A DNA stretch of 64,000 nt from Acidobacteriota bacterium (GTDB lineage: Bacteria > Acidobacteriota > Thermoanaerobaculia > Multivoradales > JBCCEF01). The notes beneath the pieces were generated by a model. It was not told the origin of the DNA and did not search any database. It saw only the letters and a program-made list of their open reading frames with translations. Positions 1 to 7,597 of the stretch are shown here, piece after piece (positions within the stretch are counted from its first letter, which is position 1; the number at the start of each line of letters is the position of its first letter). The translations under genes were made by a program, and so were the position numbers. The stretch covers positions 1 to 64,000 of the forward strand of contig JBCCEF010000003.1 in assembly GCA_039030395.1 (NCBI GenBank), given 5' to 3'.

Positions 1-346
1 AGTTTGCCTCGTGTTCGACAGGCGGCAGGTAGCCGATGGGTTCGAGAAGTCTCTTGTGGTTGTACCAGTGGACCCACTCGAGCGTTGCGTATTCGACGTC
101 CTCGAGCCCCCGCCAGGGTCCGCGTTTCCGGATGAGTTCGGGTTTTATAGAGTCCGATGATGGACTCGGCCAGGGCGTTGTCGTAGGAGTCCCCTCGGCT
201 TCCGACGGAGGGTTCGATGCTGGCCTCGGCAAGCCGATCGGTGTAGCGCATCGAGAGGTACTGGACGCCGCGATCACTGTGATGGATGAGGGGTTCCGAG
301 GCGGCTTTGTCGCGGTCGTAGAGGGCTTGCTCGAGGGCAAAATCTA
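1..346 (-). pseudogene. IS3-family transposase (orfB, DDE integrase) remnant, frameshifted
   Basis: Read on the minus strand, this stretch encodes the C-terminal half of an IS3-type transposase. It begins near position 346 with residues DFALEQALYDRDKAASEP, continues with the hallmark HHSDRGVQY (second catalytic Asp of the DDE triad), then GSRGDSYDNALAES and IIGLYKT. One extra base in the G run at 140-142 (plus strand) then breaks the frame. The expected continuation (ELIRKRGPW, then LEWVHWYNHKRLLEPIGYLPPVEHE) is readable in the next frame down to the window edge. The N-terminal half of the integrase, orfA and the right-hand inverted repeat are absent upstream, so the element is both truncated and frameshifted and should be inactive. 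Family assignment rests on these motifs; the group within IS3 cannot be fixed. Confidence 0.85.
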
Positions 347-520
347 CGGATTCAAACCCCCTACTGCCGATTCCGAAGAAGGAACCTGACGAAGGTATCC
401 AAGTCTTTCGATGACGACATATCGCTCGTGGGTCGGGCGGTTCGCAGTGTCTCGCTCGATGAGCGCTTCTCGTGCCTGGATGACTTCGATTCTTTGGGAC
501 GGGTGAGCTAGGCTTTGGGG
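347..520. other. Short intergenic stretch between IS remnant and cytochrome gene
   Basis: About 170 bases without a recognisable gene. The minus strand has an open frame from about 510 to 345 (with AREALIERDTANRPTHERY) that ends exactly where the transposase homology begins in another frame. It may be the truncated end of a gene interrupted by the insertion, but no family is recognised. No convincing promoter was found for the downstream cytochrome. Confidence 0.3.
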
Positions 521-2173
521 ATGCGCCTCTCCGGTACGTCTTGGCTGGCTTTGGCTGGGGCTTTTTTGCTCTGCGTGGGTTGTTCTAATTTCTTACGTGG
601 CTATGCGGGGGGCCGGGCCGGTGAATTGGAGCGGCTTGAGCTGGCCGGGCGGGAGGTCGGGGGGCTGCACCTTTTTCTGTTCGGCGATTTCGGTGGGCTG
701 AGTACCGACACGATGGAGACTCATGCCGTGCCTTGGAAGGTGATGGTCGCGGCGTTGGCGTTGGGGGAGGATGAGGTTTCGCGGCAGGCAGCCTTCGCGC
801 GGCTGGAGAGCTTCGGCTTTCTTCGGCCTCGAAGGATCGCGAACTGGCCGGGACCGCAGCCGGAACTGGATCGGCCGCTCGGAATTGTCGCCGGAGACGT
901 CACGCGGAGCTTGCCGCCGCTGCGGGTCGAGACGGCGAATCTCGGCTGTGCCGCTTGTCATGCCGGAGTGACCTATGACGCCGAGGGCTTGCCGCGCCCG
1001 GAGGAGGTTTGGCTTGGGCTCCCGAACACCTCGATCGATCTCGAGGCCTACACCTGGACGGTGTACCGGTCGCTCCAACGTGCGATGGAGGATCCCGACC
1101 ACCTTCTCGCCACCGTCGAGCGCCTGTTTCCGGACATTTCACTGCGCGAGCGCAAGACCCTCAGGCGTTTCGTATTGCCGCGTATTGCCGCCCGCCTCGC
1201 TGAACTCGAAGCCGGTCTCGATGCACCGACGGTGTTCAGCAATGGCTCACCGGGGCTGACCAACGGTGTTGCCGCGCTCAAACTGAAGTTGGGCCTGCTG
1301 TCGGAAGGTGTGCCGGCAGAGGAGTTCGGCTTCACTTCGATTCCCGATCTCGGGGACCGCCCGCTGCGGTCGGCGCTTCTGTGGGACAGTGCTTATGTCC
1401 GGCCGGGGGTTGATCGCGAGGCGGTGGGCGAGCGCGGCGAACCGGTCGCCGAGGGCCGGGCGGAGCAAGCCCATATCGTGGCGTTTTTCACCGTGCCGAC
1501 CATGGGCATGGAGCCCGGCGCCGTCGTCGGTGCGGTGCCCGGGGTGGCCGCGGTTCTCGAGTCCCTGGCCGACTATCGGCCGCCCCCCTTTCCGGGACCG
1601 ATCGAGGAGATGGCCGCGGTGCGGGGCGGGGAGGTCTACGCGGGGCACTGTGCGTCCTGCCACGGCGAATACACCGTAGAGGCGGGCCGGCCGGTCCTCG
1701 ATCGCTTCCCGAACCGGTTGGTCGTCCAGGGGGAGATGGGGTCCGACCCGCTGCGCTGGCAGGCGATGGATGCCGAGTTGGTGGCGGCGATTCGCCGCTC
1801 GGGCTACGGGCGCGAGATCGATGCGGCCACCACCGGCGGCTATGTGGCGACTCCGCTGACCGGTTTGTGGGCTACGGCGCCGTACCTGCACAACGGTTCG
1901 GTGCCGACTCTCTGGCACCTGATGCATCCGGCCGAACGCCCGCGGCGATTCGCCGTGGGAGGGCATCGGCTCGATTTTGAGCGGGTGGGGATCGCCCTGC
2001 ACGAGGCGGCGGACGGTGAGTGGGTTTACCCCGGCGGCTGGCAGCCGTTTTCGACGCCGCGGATCTACGACACCCGCGAGCCGGGCCGATCGAATACCGG
2101 CCATGAGCGCGAGTTCGAGGCGCTACCCGAGACGGACAAGGCGGCGCTGCTCGAGTTTCTCAAGCTGCTCTGA
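521..2173 (+). CDS. Diheme c-type cytochrome family lipoprotein
   Basis: About 550 residues, probably periplasmic and membrane-anchored. The N-terminus is basic-hydrophobic and ends in a lipobox-like LCVGC near residue 22. Two covalent heme c motifs are visible: CAACH at about residues 143-147 and CASCH at about 377-381. The C-terminal part has a TAPYLHNGSVPTL motif, which in the bacterial diheme cytochrome c peroxidase and RoxA-like superfamily lies near the second heme domain. The protein is longer than a classic CcpA peroxidase (about 320-350 residues), which favours a RoxA-like or uncharacterised electron-transfer or oxygenase role. The ATG at 521 is preferred over a TTG two codons upstream. 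The gene stands alone, converges on the nitroreductase operon, and shares a hairpin at its stop. Substrate unknown. Confidence 0.75.
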   Translation: MRLSGTSWLALAGAFLLCVGCSNFLRGYAGGRAGELERLELAGREVGGLHLFLFGDFGGLSTDTMETHAVPWKVMVAALALGEDEVSRQAAFARLESFGFLRPRRIANWPGPQPELDRPLGIVAGDVTRSLPPLRVETANLGCAACHAGVTYDAEGLPRPEEVWLGLPNTSIDLEAYTWTVYRSLQRAMEDPDHLLATVERLFPDISLRERKTLRRFVLPRIAARLAELEAGLDAPTVFSNGSPGLTNGVAALKLKLGLLSEGVPAEEFGFTSIPDLGDRPLRSALLWDSAYVRPGVDREAVGERGEPVAEGRAEQAHIVAFFTVPTMGMEPGAVVGAVPGVAAVLESLADYRPPPFPGPIEEMAAVRGGEVYAGHCASCHGEYTVEAGRPVLDRFPNRLVVQGEMGSDPLRWQAMDAELVAAIRRSGYGREIDAATTGGYVATPLTGLWATAPYLHNGSVPTLWHLMHPAERPRRFAVGGHRLDFERVGIALHEAADGEWVYPGGWQPFSTPRIYDTREPGRSNTGHEREFEALPETDKAALLEFLKLL

Positions 2174-2199
2174 GCCACCGGCCGAGCGCGCCGGTGCTC
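2172..2199. terminator. Hairpin between convergent cytochrome and nitroreductase genes
   Basis: A 7-bp arm CACCGGC (2176-2182) pairs with GCCGGTG (2190-2196), extended by GAG/CTC with one bulge. It overlaps both stop codons and could serve both strands, although neither side has a clear U run. Confidence 0.4.
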
Positions 2200-3208
2200 A
2201 CACCAGGAGGTCGGTCGTCGGTAGGCGGCGGCTCGCCGCGACCCGCTCCCCGTCCTTCAACGGCCCTACCCGCAGCAACTTGATCACCCTCGTTCCCGGT
2301 GGGTGGTGCGCTGCCAGGTATTCGACGCCCGGCGCGCATTCGAGGACGGAACTCATCGGACAGGCGAGAAAGCCGATTGCCGTGAGTTCGAGCCAGGCGC
2401 GGTAGAGGCGTCGGCCGTGGTCGAGGGGGTTGGCTTCGGCGTCACCGTGGAGGAGCACGAGGGCGGTGGCCGAGCGCACCTGGGACCTCTCGGCGGCGAC
2501 CGCCGGCCCGAGACCCAGCCGCTTCACCCAACGGAAGCCTCTAGGTGAGAGCAGGAGCCTGACGAATCGCTGCTCGATGGGGGAGATCCCTAGACAGTCG
2601 ACGCTCAGCCCGTCGCGATTCCAGGCAGGGTCTTTCGAGGAGTAGCGCATCCAGCGGTGAAGTTCGGCGTGGTAATCGGGCTGGCGCAGGAACTCCCAGG
2701 TGCAGTGGTCGTGCAGGCGGCCGATCTCGGCGATCGTCTGGGTGTCGAAGATGCCTGTGAGGTCTGGAGCGGCGTCGATCGCCGAGCGGAGTCGGGCCAC
2801 TTCACCGGCTTCGGCACGGCGAAAGCGGCCCCGGTAGGTGCGCCGGTGGGGCACCCAGTGAGCCAGGGGATCGGTGGCGGCGCCCTTTGACAAGGTCGCT
2901 TCGGCGATGCGGGCGAGGTTCCGTCGGCCGGCGACTTCGCGTCCCTCGGCCGGCACCGGGCGCGGCGCCGAGAGGCCGAGGTCCGCTTCCGCGGCAGCGA
3001 TCGCCAGTCCCTCGAAAGCGGTACCGAGACTCAGCCGGGCGTCCCAGCCCTCGGGATCTCCTACGATGAGTCGAGTGTCGAGGTCCTCGAACAAGGTCAC
3101 TGCGCCGTCCGCCTCGAGTCGCCAGCGTGCCGGCTGGGCGTTGTGTGCCGAGGGCGCCCGAGCGGCTTCGTCCACCAGGTAGCGGCGCAGCTCCCGGTCG
3201 AGTTGCAT
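2198..3208 (-). CDS. Nitroreductase-family FMN protein
   Basis: A 336-residue protein. The N-terminal motif RAPSAHNAQPARW is the phosphate/FMN-binding signature of nitroreductase-fold proteins such as the Acg/Rv3131-like group; the repeated-fold partner region around SATALVLLHGD and the C-terminal GIGFLACPMS-like segment (AIGFLACPMSSVLE) fit the same family. The likely cofactor is FMN. Its ATG overlaps the stop of the upstream GNAT gene (TGATG), indicating translational coupling in the five-gene operon. ThiF-like plus nitroreductase domains are fused in mycobacterial Rv1355c (MoeY) proteins, so this gene and the ThiF-like gene two upstream probably act in one pathway. Substrate unknown. Confidence 0.75.
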   Translation of the reverse strand: MQLDRELRRYLVDEAARAPSAHNAQPARWRLEADGAVTLFEDLDTRLIVGDPEGWDARLSLGTAFEGLAIAAAEADLGLSAPRPVPAEGREVAGRRNLARIAEATLSKGAATDPLAHWVPHRRTYRGRFRRAEAGEVARLRSAIDAAPDLTGIFDTQTIAEIGRLHDHCTWEFLRQPDYHAELHRWMRYSSKDPAWNRDGLSVDCLGISPIEQRFVRLLLSPRGFRWVKRLGLGPAVAAERSQVRSATALVLLHGDAEANPLDHGRRLYRAWLELTAIGFLACPMSSVLECAPGVEYLAAHHPPGTRVIKLLRVGPLKDGERVAASRRLPTTDLLV

Positions 3209-4323
3209 CAGGTGAGCTCCTTTACGAAGAGATGCAGCCGGTGCAACCGCTCGGCGCCGAGCTTTTCCATCTGCCGCAGGCTGGCTGGATTACCGTCGGC
3301 GATCCAGGTGGTACCGAGGCGGGTGTAGCCGGCGGAGCGCAGTGCGCTCGTCACCCGGAAGAGCATGGCGCCGGCGAGGCCGCGGCCGTGCCAGGCGCGC
3401 GCCACGGAGTAGAAGAGGATGACGGCCCGCCTTCGTCGCAGCCGGTGGCGCAGGAAGTGCCAGGGGGTGGCGATGGACAGGCGCGAGCCGGTGGCGCGCA
3501 GGAAGGGGTTGAGGTCGGGTATGCAGACGACGACCCCGACCGGCTCGCTGCCGGCGTAGGCGAGGCAAGAGAGCCTCGAATCGACGATCCACATCAGCCC
3601 GCCGGCCTGGAAGGCGAACTCTTCGGAGGAGAGTGGCACGAACATCGGATTGTCGGCAAACCCGTCGTTGAGCACCTCGCGGACATCCTCCATCTGGTGC
3701 CCAAATCGCCGCCGGGTGAGCAGGGTCCAGCGCAATTCGTCACCGTCCATGAGCTGGCGCTGTGCCGGGCCGCGGAGAGTCTCCGGATCGAAGGTGGTGA
3801 GATCCGTTTCGAAGGTGGACATGGGGAACCGCGGTCGATAGCCGTGGTCCCTGAGCAGGCGCGGCAGGTGCTCCGGGTTGTGCTGCATGTCGATGTAGGG
3901 AGTGCGGTCGAAACCCTCGGTGAGAATGCCGATCTGCTGCATCGCCGTCAGATCGAAGCTGCCGATGATTTCATCGCAGCGGCGCGAGCGCGCCCAGTCC
4001 TCGGCGGCGGTCAGCAGGGCTTCCGCCGCTGTCGGGTCGTCGGCGCAGGCGAAGTAGCCGAAATAGGCACGGTGGATTCGGTAGTGCTCGTTCGAGGCGC
4101 GGTGGAGATGGGCGGTGATCCGCCCGCGCGGCACGCCTTGGTCGTACCAGGTGAAGTAAGCGAAGTCGTCGTCGCCCTCGAAGAGCGGGTTTTCACGGCT
4201 CAGGAGGCGCGCGAGGTCGGCGCGCATCGGTGAGACGTAGAGGGAACGCGGGCCGTAGGCGTGGGTGGGGGCGGAAAAGAATCCGTCGAGATCGCCGGCC
4301 ACCAGGCCGTGGCGCTCAGCCAT
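3208..4323 (-). CDS. GNAT-family N-acyltransferase
   Basis: A 371-residue protein. The C-terminal half has GNAT-like features: a strand-rich segment SEPVGVVVCIPD, then a motif-A-like RAWHGRGLAGAMLFRV that would bind the acyl-CoA pyrophosphate, then GYTRLGTTWIADGN. The N-terminal half (FAYFTWYDQGVPRGRITAH) looks like a second, degenerate GNAT half, so the protein is probably a tandem GNAT fold; similar proteins are annotated as GNAT N-acetyltransferases of about 370-390 residues. It overlaps the membrane-protein gene upstream by 8 bases and the nitroreductase gene downstream by 1 base. The acceptor is not predictable from sequence. Confidence 0.7.
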   Translation of the reverse strand: MAERHGLVAGDLDGFFSAPTHAYGPRSLYVSPMRADLARLLSRENPLFEGDDDFAYFTWYDQGVPRGRITAHLHRASNEHYRIHRAYFGYFACADDPTAAEALLTAAEDWARSRRCDEIIGSFDLTAMQQIGILTEGFDRTPYIDMQHNPEHLPRLLRDHGYRPRFPMSTFETDLTTFDPETLRGPAQRQLMDGDELRWTLLTRRRFGHQMEDVREVLNDGFADNPMFVPLSSEEFAFQAGGLMWIVDSRLSCLAYAGSEPVGVVVCIPDLNPFLRATGSRLSIATPWHFLRHRLRRRRAVILFYSVARAWHGRGLAGAMLFRVTSALRSAGYTRLGTTWIADGNPASLRQMEKLGAERLHRLHLFVKELT

Positions 4324-5509
4324 TCGCGGTCTCCGCAGGTAGCGACTCGGCGATTTTGCGCACGATCGCCAGGTCGCCCAGCCAGTCCTGCGCCGGTGCC
4401 ACGTCCGGGAGGGCGACCAGGAACAGCACCGGCGGTTGTCGCGACAGGAGCGTGAGGTGGGACATGCCGTGCGATTCGAGCAGATCCACGAGCTGCTCGG
4501 CGGCCTCCGGCGAAGCGTGCTCCCGGCGCAGCTCGGCCAAGGTGCGGACCGGCGGTCCCGCGGCCAGGTTCCCGACCAGTCCGTCGACGGAGTAGTCCCG
4601 GAGGTCGGCTGCGCGCAATACCAGGTGATTCTCGGCCAGTTTCAGGCGTTCGAGGGAGTCGACGAGGGTGTCGAGGGAGCGGGTGTCGGCGGTGAGCAAC
4701 CAGTGGCGGAACGAGTCGGTCTCCTCATCGCGCGCCATCGTTCTCAGTTTGTCGACCACGGCGAGCAGAAGCACCAGCGCCAGACAGACGAAGAACGCCG
4801 GCACTGCGAAGCTCACGCTCCAATCGCCCCACAGGACGATGACGGCGGCGGCGACGGTAGCGGCCTTGGCGAGGGTCCAGGCCGTGCCGACGACCGCTGA
4901 GCGCACCGTCGGCCGCCGTCGGCCCGCTGCCACCGATGCATAGACCACGAGGAGTCCACCGATCCCCCCCAGCCGCAGGTCGAGCCAGGAGGGGCGGAGG
5001 CGAAAGTCGGTCAAGGCCACCATGATGGCGACGGCGGTGGCGACGGTCATCGCGTCGACCAGGGCATTCTCGGCGGCCGCCAAATCGCCGCGATCCCGGC
5101 GCAGGAGCAGCCAGAACAGGAGCAGCAGGGTCAGTACGAGGTACCCCTGGAGGGATCGGAAAGCGAGCTGTGAACCCGGCTTCGAGACCACCGCGGTCAC
5201 GACCATCACGACGCTGCCGATCGCTACGAGGAGCTTGAGCGCCAGCGGACCATGGCGGCGCAGTAGACCTTCGACGAAGAGCGTCGCGGCGAGCGGCAGG
5301 AGGGCCGCGGGCACCAGGGTGAGGGTGCGCAGGCGAGGGTCGCCGTCGAGCCAGAACCAACCGCGCACCCAGAGCAGCGCCGCCAGGCCATAGAGCAGGA
5401 GCATCATCCGCGACTCGAGGAAACTGCGGGTGCGTCGGCGGTGAATGTAGACGAGGCAGGCGGTCACGCCGGCGGCTCCCGCCCAGGTCACGATGACGTC
5501 CGGGTGCAT
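4316..5509 (-). CDS. Polytopic membrane protein with C-terminal cytoplasmic domain, function unknown
   Basis: A 397-residue protein. Roughly residues 1-255 form eight or nine hydrophobic segments (for example VTWAGAAGVTACLVYI, LTLLLLFWLLL, VAVAIMVALTDF). Residues 260-397 form a soluble domain containing ENHLVLRAADLRDY and VLFLVALPDVAPAQDWL. The layout resembles the membrane plus sensory N-terminus of some histidine kinases, but there is no HisKA or HATPase motif. It sits between the ThiF-like gene (7-base gap) and the GNAT gene (8-base overlap), so it is almost certainly co-transcribed and may anchor or sense for the pathway. No family name can be given. Confidence 0.55.
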   Translation of the reverse strand: MHPDVIVTWAGAAGVTACLVYIHRRRTRSFLESRMMLLLYGLAALLWVRGWFWLDGDPRLRTLTLVPAALLPLAATLFVEGLLRRHGPLALKLLVAIGSVVMVVTAVVSKPGSQLAFRSLQGYLVLTLLLLFWLLLRRDRGDLAAAENALVDAMTVATAVAIMVALTDFRLRPSWLDLRLGGIGGLLVVYASVAAGRRRPTVRSAVVGTAWTLAKAATVAAAVIVLWGDWSVSFAVPAFFVCLALVLLLAVVDKLRTMARDEETDSFRHWLLTADTRSLDTLVDSLERLKLAENHLVLRAADLRDYSVDGLVGNLAAGPPVRTLAELRREHASPEAAEQLVDLLESHGMSHLTLLSRQPPVLFLVALPDVAPAQDWLGDLAIVRKIAESLPAETANG

Positions 5510-5516
5510 CCTGGCC

Positions 5517-6407
5517 TCAATCCGCGTCGATGAGACGATCGAGGAAGCGCCGGACGACGAATCCCATCAACGCGGCGCCCAGCGGATGGCGGGGTCGCTC
5601 GACCCGCACCGTCCACGGATTGAAGAAGTAGCCTCGGCAGTCGGTCCCCGATGGCCGTTCGAGCAGTAGGTTCACCGCCTCGAAAGCCATCAGGCTGCCG
5701 GCGGTGATCACCATGGGGGCGAAGGACATCCGCGGTCGGTCGCCGCGCACCATTTCGGCGGCGACGTCGAGATCTACGTGGTGACGGGACGAGGAGTGGG
5801 TCATCACGTATTCGAGTTCGCGCCGCATGGATCCGGCGATGTCGTCCTCGTCGAGGGCTCGCCAGTCCTTTCCGTCCGACGGAAACCCCAGCCGCTCCTC
5901 GGGACGCGGATCGCCCGGCGCCACGACCGTCACCGAGGGTAGCGGCGAGGTATATGCGTCAATAACCGTCGCTCCGCCCGCCCGCGCTCGGCGGTACAGG
6001 TGGATACCGCACGGGATGTCGTCCATACCGTTGATCACCACCGGCGCGCGGCCGAGGATGCCGTCGAGGTGGTCCACCCAGTCACCGCCGTGGGTCTCGA
6101 TCTCCATCTCCGGATTGATGAGGCGGAGTTGACGAACCGTGGCGTCGACCTTCGGCTGATCGACGGAGTCGAGGTCCGCGAAAAGCTGTCGGTTGAGGTT
6201 GGAGAGTTCGAAGGTGTCCAGGTCGGCGACGATCACCCGCCCGAGGCCGGCGCGCGCCAACGACATCAAGCACGCGCCGCCCATGCCGCCGACTCCGCAG
6301 ACGAAGACGCTGCCGTCGCGCAGCCGCTCCTGTTCCTCGGCGGTGACGAAGCCGAGATTGCGACCGACCATCTCGGAGTATCGGAAACGTCGCTCCCCGA
6401 TGGTCAT
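5517..6407 (-). CDS. ThiF/MoeB/HesA-family E1-like adenylyltransferase
   Basis: A 296-residue Rossmann-fold enzyme. It has the nucleotide-binding motif GVGGMG at residues 38-43, the acidic VADLDTFELSNLNRQ block at about 60-74 (Asp plus NxNRQ, ATP/Mg binding in E1 enzymes) and an IDAYTSPLPSVTVV segment. The paired CxxC zinc cysteines typical of MoeB and ThiF are absent, so a canonical molybdopterin or thiamine role is unlikely. I chose the ATG at 6407 because it overlaps the upstream stop (ATGA) and starts the conserved region; the longer open frame adds an Ala/Arg-rich stretch with no features. Such proteins adenylate a C-terminal carboxylate or a small-molecule acid. The operon with nitroreductase and GNAT genes resembles the domain content of Rv1355c (MoeY)-type proteins. 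Confidence 0.8.
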   Translation of the reverse strand: MTIGERRFRYSEMVGRNLGFVTAEEQERLRDGSVFVCGVGGMGGACLMSLARAGLGRVIVADLDTFELSNLNRQLFADLDSVDQPKVDATVRQLRLINPEMEIETHGGDWVDHLDGILGRAPVVINGMDDIPCGIHLYRRARAGGATVIDAYTSPLPSVTVVAPGDPRPEERLGFPSDGKDWRALDEDDIAGSMRRELEYVMTHSSSRHHVDLDVAAEMVRGDRPRMSFAPMVITAGSLMAFEAVNLLLERPSGTDCRGYFFNPWTVRVERPRHPLGAALMGFVVRRFLDRLIDAD

Positions 6408-7366
6408 CGGGACCCTTCCCGCCGCCCGGGGCGAGGTCGCAGCTCGCCCATCGGACGGCGCGGGCTGAGCCAGTGGATCAGCGGGAGCACGATCGTACCC
6501 AGGCCGGCGAATGCCAAGTGTCCCAGCAGCGCCGGCAGTGAGTCGCGCGGCACCGTTTTGAGTAGGTAGCGCCGAAGCATCTGCAAGTTGAACTGCCCGA
6601 GCTGCAAAAAGTCGTCGCCCCGCTCGTAGTCGAGTTCGCGTCGGCACATTTCGTTGTACACCGGGTCACGGTGCTTCTGGGCCTCTTCGAAGGTCTTCTT
6701 GAGGTCGTCGGAGCCGCCGGTGTAGGCGTTGGTGATGACGAATCGCTCGGTGTCGAATCCAGCCTCCTCGCCGACCCCGAAGGCCGACCGGTGGTGGCGT
6801 AGGATCTCCCGCCCCAAGACCAGATGATCGTGGCTGCGTCGCTCCCGGCCTGCGGCGGTGGGGAACACCCGCGCAAAGCTCTCGGCCACCATCCCGACGA
6901 TGGCGGGTACCTGCGTGACGTTGCTGATCCACAGTGGCCGGAGCTGCCGGCGCAGGAAGAGCAGCACACAGGTGAGGCCATAAAGCACCCACGAGAGTCT
7001 CCGACCGCGATGCTCCGGATTCACCATCACCAAACCGAGATGGAGCACGTCCTCATCGCGTCCGCGCAGTCGGCAAGGGAGGATCGCCAGGGCGTTGAAT
7101 GCGATGGGCTGGCCGCTATCGCGATCGTAAAGCACCGTCACCACGAGTCGGCTCAACCTCTCCGGATCGCCGGTCAGCACGCCATAGGTGAGTTCGCCGT
7201 CGCTGAGCACCGACCGTGCCACGGTGCGCAGGTCCGCCACTAGCCGGGCGCATTCCTTCGCTTCGAGGCTGCGGCTCGGCCGTTCGACGATCCGGGTACG
7301 AACCCCCGCTCCGGTGTTGAGCTGCACGTCGAGGTATTGGCCGACCAGGCTTCGCAGGCCGCTCAC
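6404..7366 (-). CDS. GNAT-like acyltransferase, first gene of ThiF/nitroreductase operon
   Basis: A 320-residue protein. Residues around LGLVMVNPEHRGRRLSWV match GNAT motif A, where Arg/Gly residues bind the CoA pyrophosphate. The C-terminus carries a hydrophobic stretch (GHLAFAGLGTIVLPLIHWL) that could associate with the membrane, followed by an Arg-rich tail. The start is a GTG at 7366 preceded by AAAGGAG at good spacing. It is the promoter-proximal gene of the minus operon and ends in an ATGA overlap with the E1-like gene. An N-acyl amino-acid synthase-like role is possible, but the assignment is weaker than for the second GNAT gene. Confidence 0.5.
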   Translation of the reverse strand: MSGLRSLVGQYLDVQLNTGAGVRTRIVERPSRSLEAKECARLVADLRTVARSVLSDGELTYGVLTGDPERLSRLVVTVLYDRDSGQPIAFNALAILPCRLRGRDEDVLHLGLVMVNPEHRGRRLSWVLYGLTCVLLFLRRQLRPLWISNVTQVPAIVGMVAESFARVFPTAAGRERRSHDHLVLGREILRHHRSAFGVGEEAGFDTERFVITNAYTGGSDDLKKTFEEAQKHRDPVYNEMCRRELDYERGDDFLQLGQFNLQMLRRYLLKTVPRDSLPALLGHLAFAGLGTIVLPLIHWLSPRRPMGELRPRPGRREGSR

Positions 7367-7597
7367 GATTCTCCTTTCGAGTCTGGTGCGGCTTTGGGAC
7401 GAACCTTCCGCATGACGGCATCTTAGCCCGGAAAGAGTCGCTGGCCTTCTGCCGCGGGGCGGCGGACATCGAAGGACTAAACCCTCCGCCGATCAAGTCC
7501 TACCTCTTTGAGGATGGTGCTCTCGGTACCCGACGACGGTTGTCGTGGTCGGTGCTGGAGTCTGCCGCTATGACCCCCTCTCGGAGGATCCACCAGG
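7367..7597. promoter_or_regulatory. Divergent intergenic region between minus operon and first giant gene
   Basis: This 231-base gap must hold promoters for both directions. A short inverted repeat, ACGAC/GTCGT, lies near 7530-7545. No -35/-10 pair is clear enough to call. The leader of the giant gene here (ending in GGAGG then ATG at 7598) lacks the conserved leader block seen before copies 2 and 3. Confidence 0.3.

Noticed and set aside
36-389. Plus-strand open frame of 117 codons as a gene
   Set aside because: It is the antisense of the IS3 transposase remnant, whose motifs are on the minus strand.
3127-4233. Long plus-strand open frame opposite the GNAT gene
   Set aside because: It is a high-GC antisense shadow with no domain features, while the minus-strand frame has GNAT motifs and overlapping start/stop coupling.
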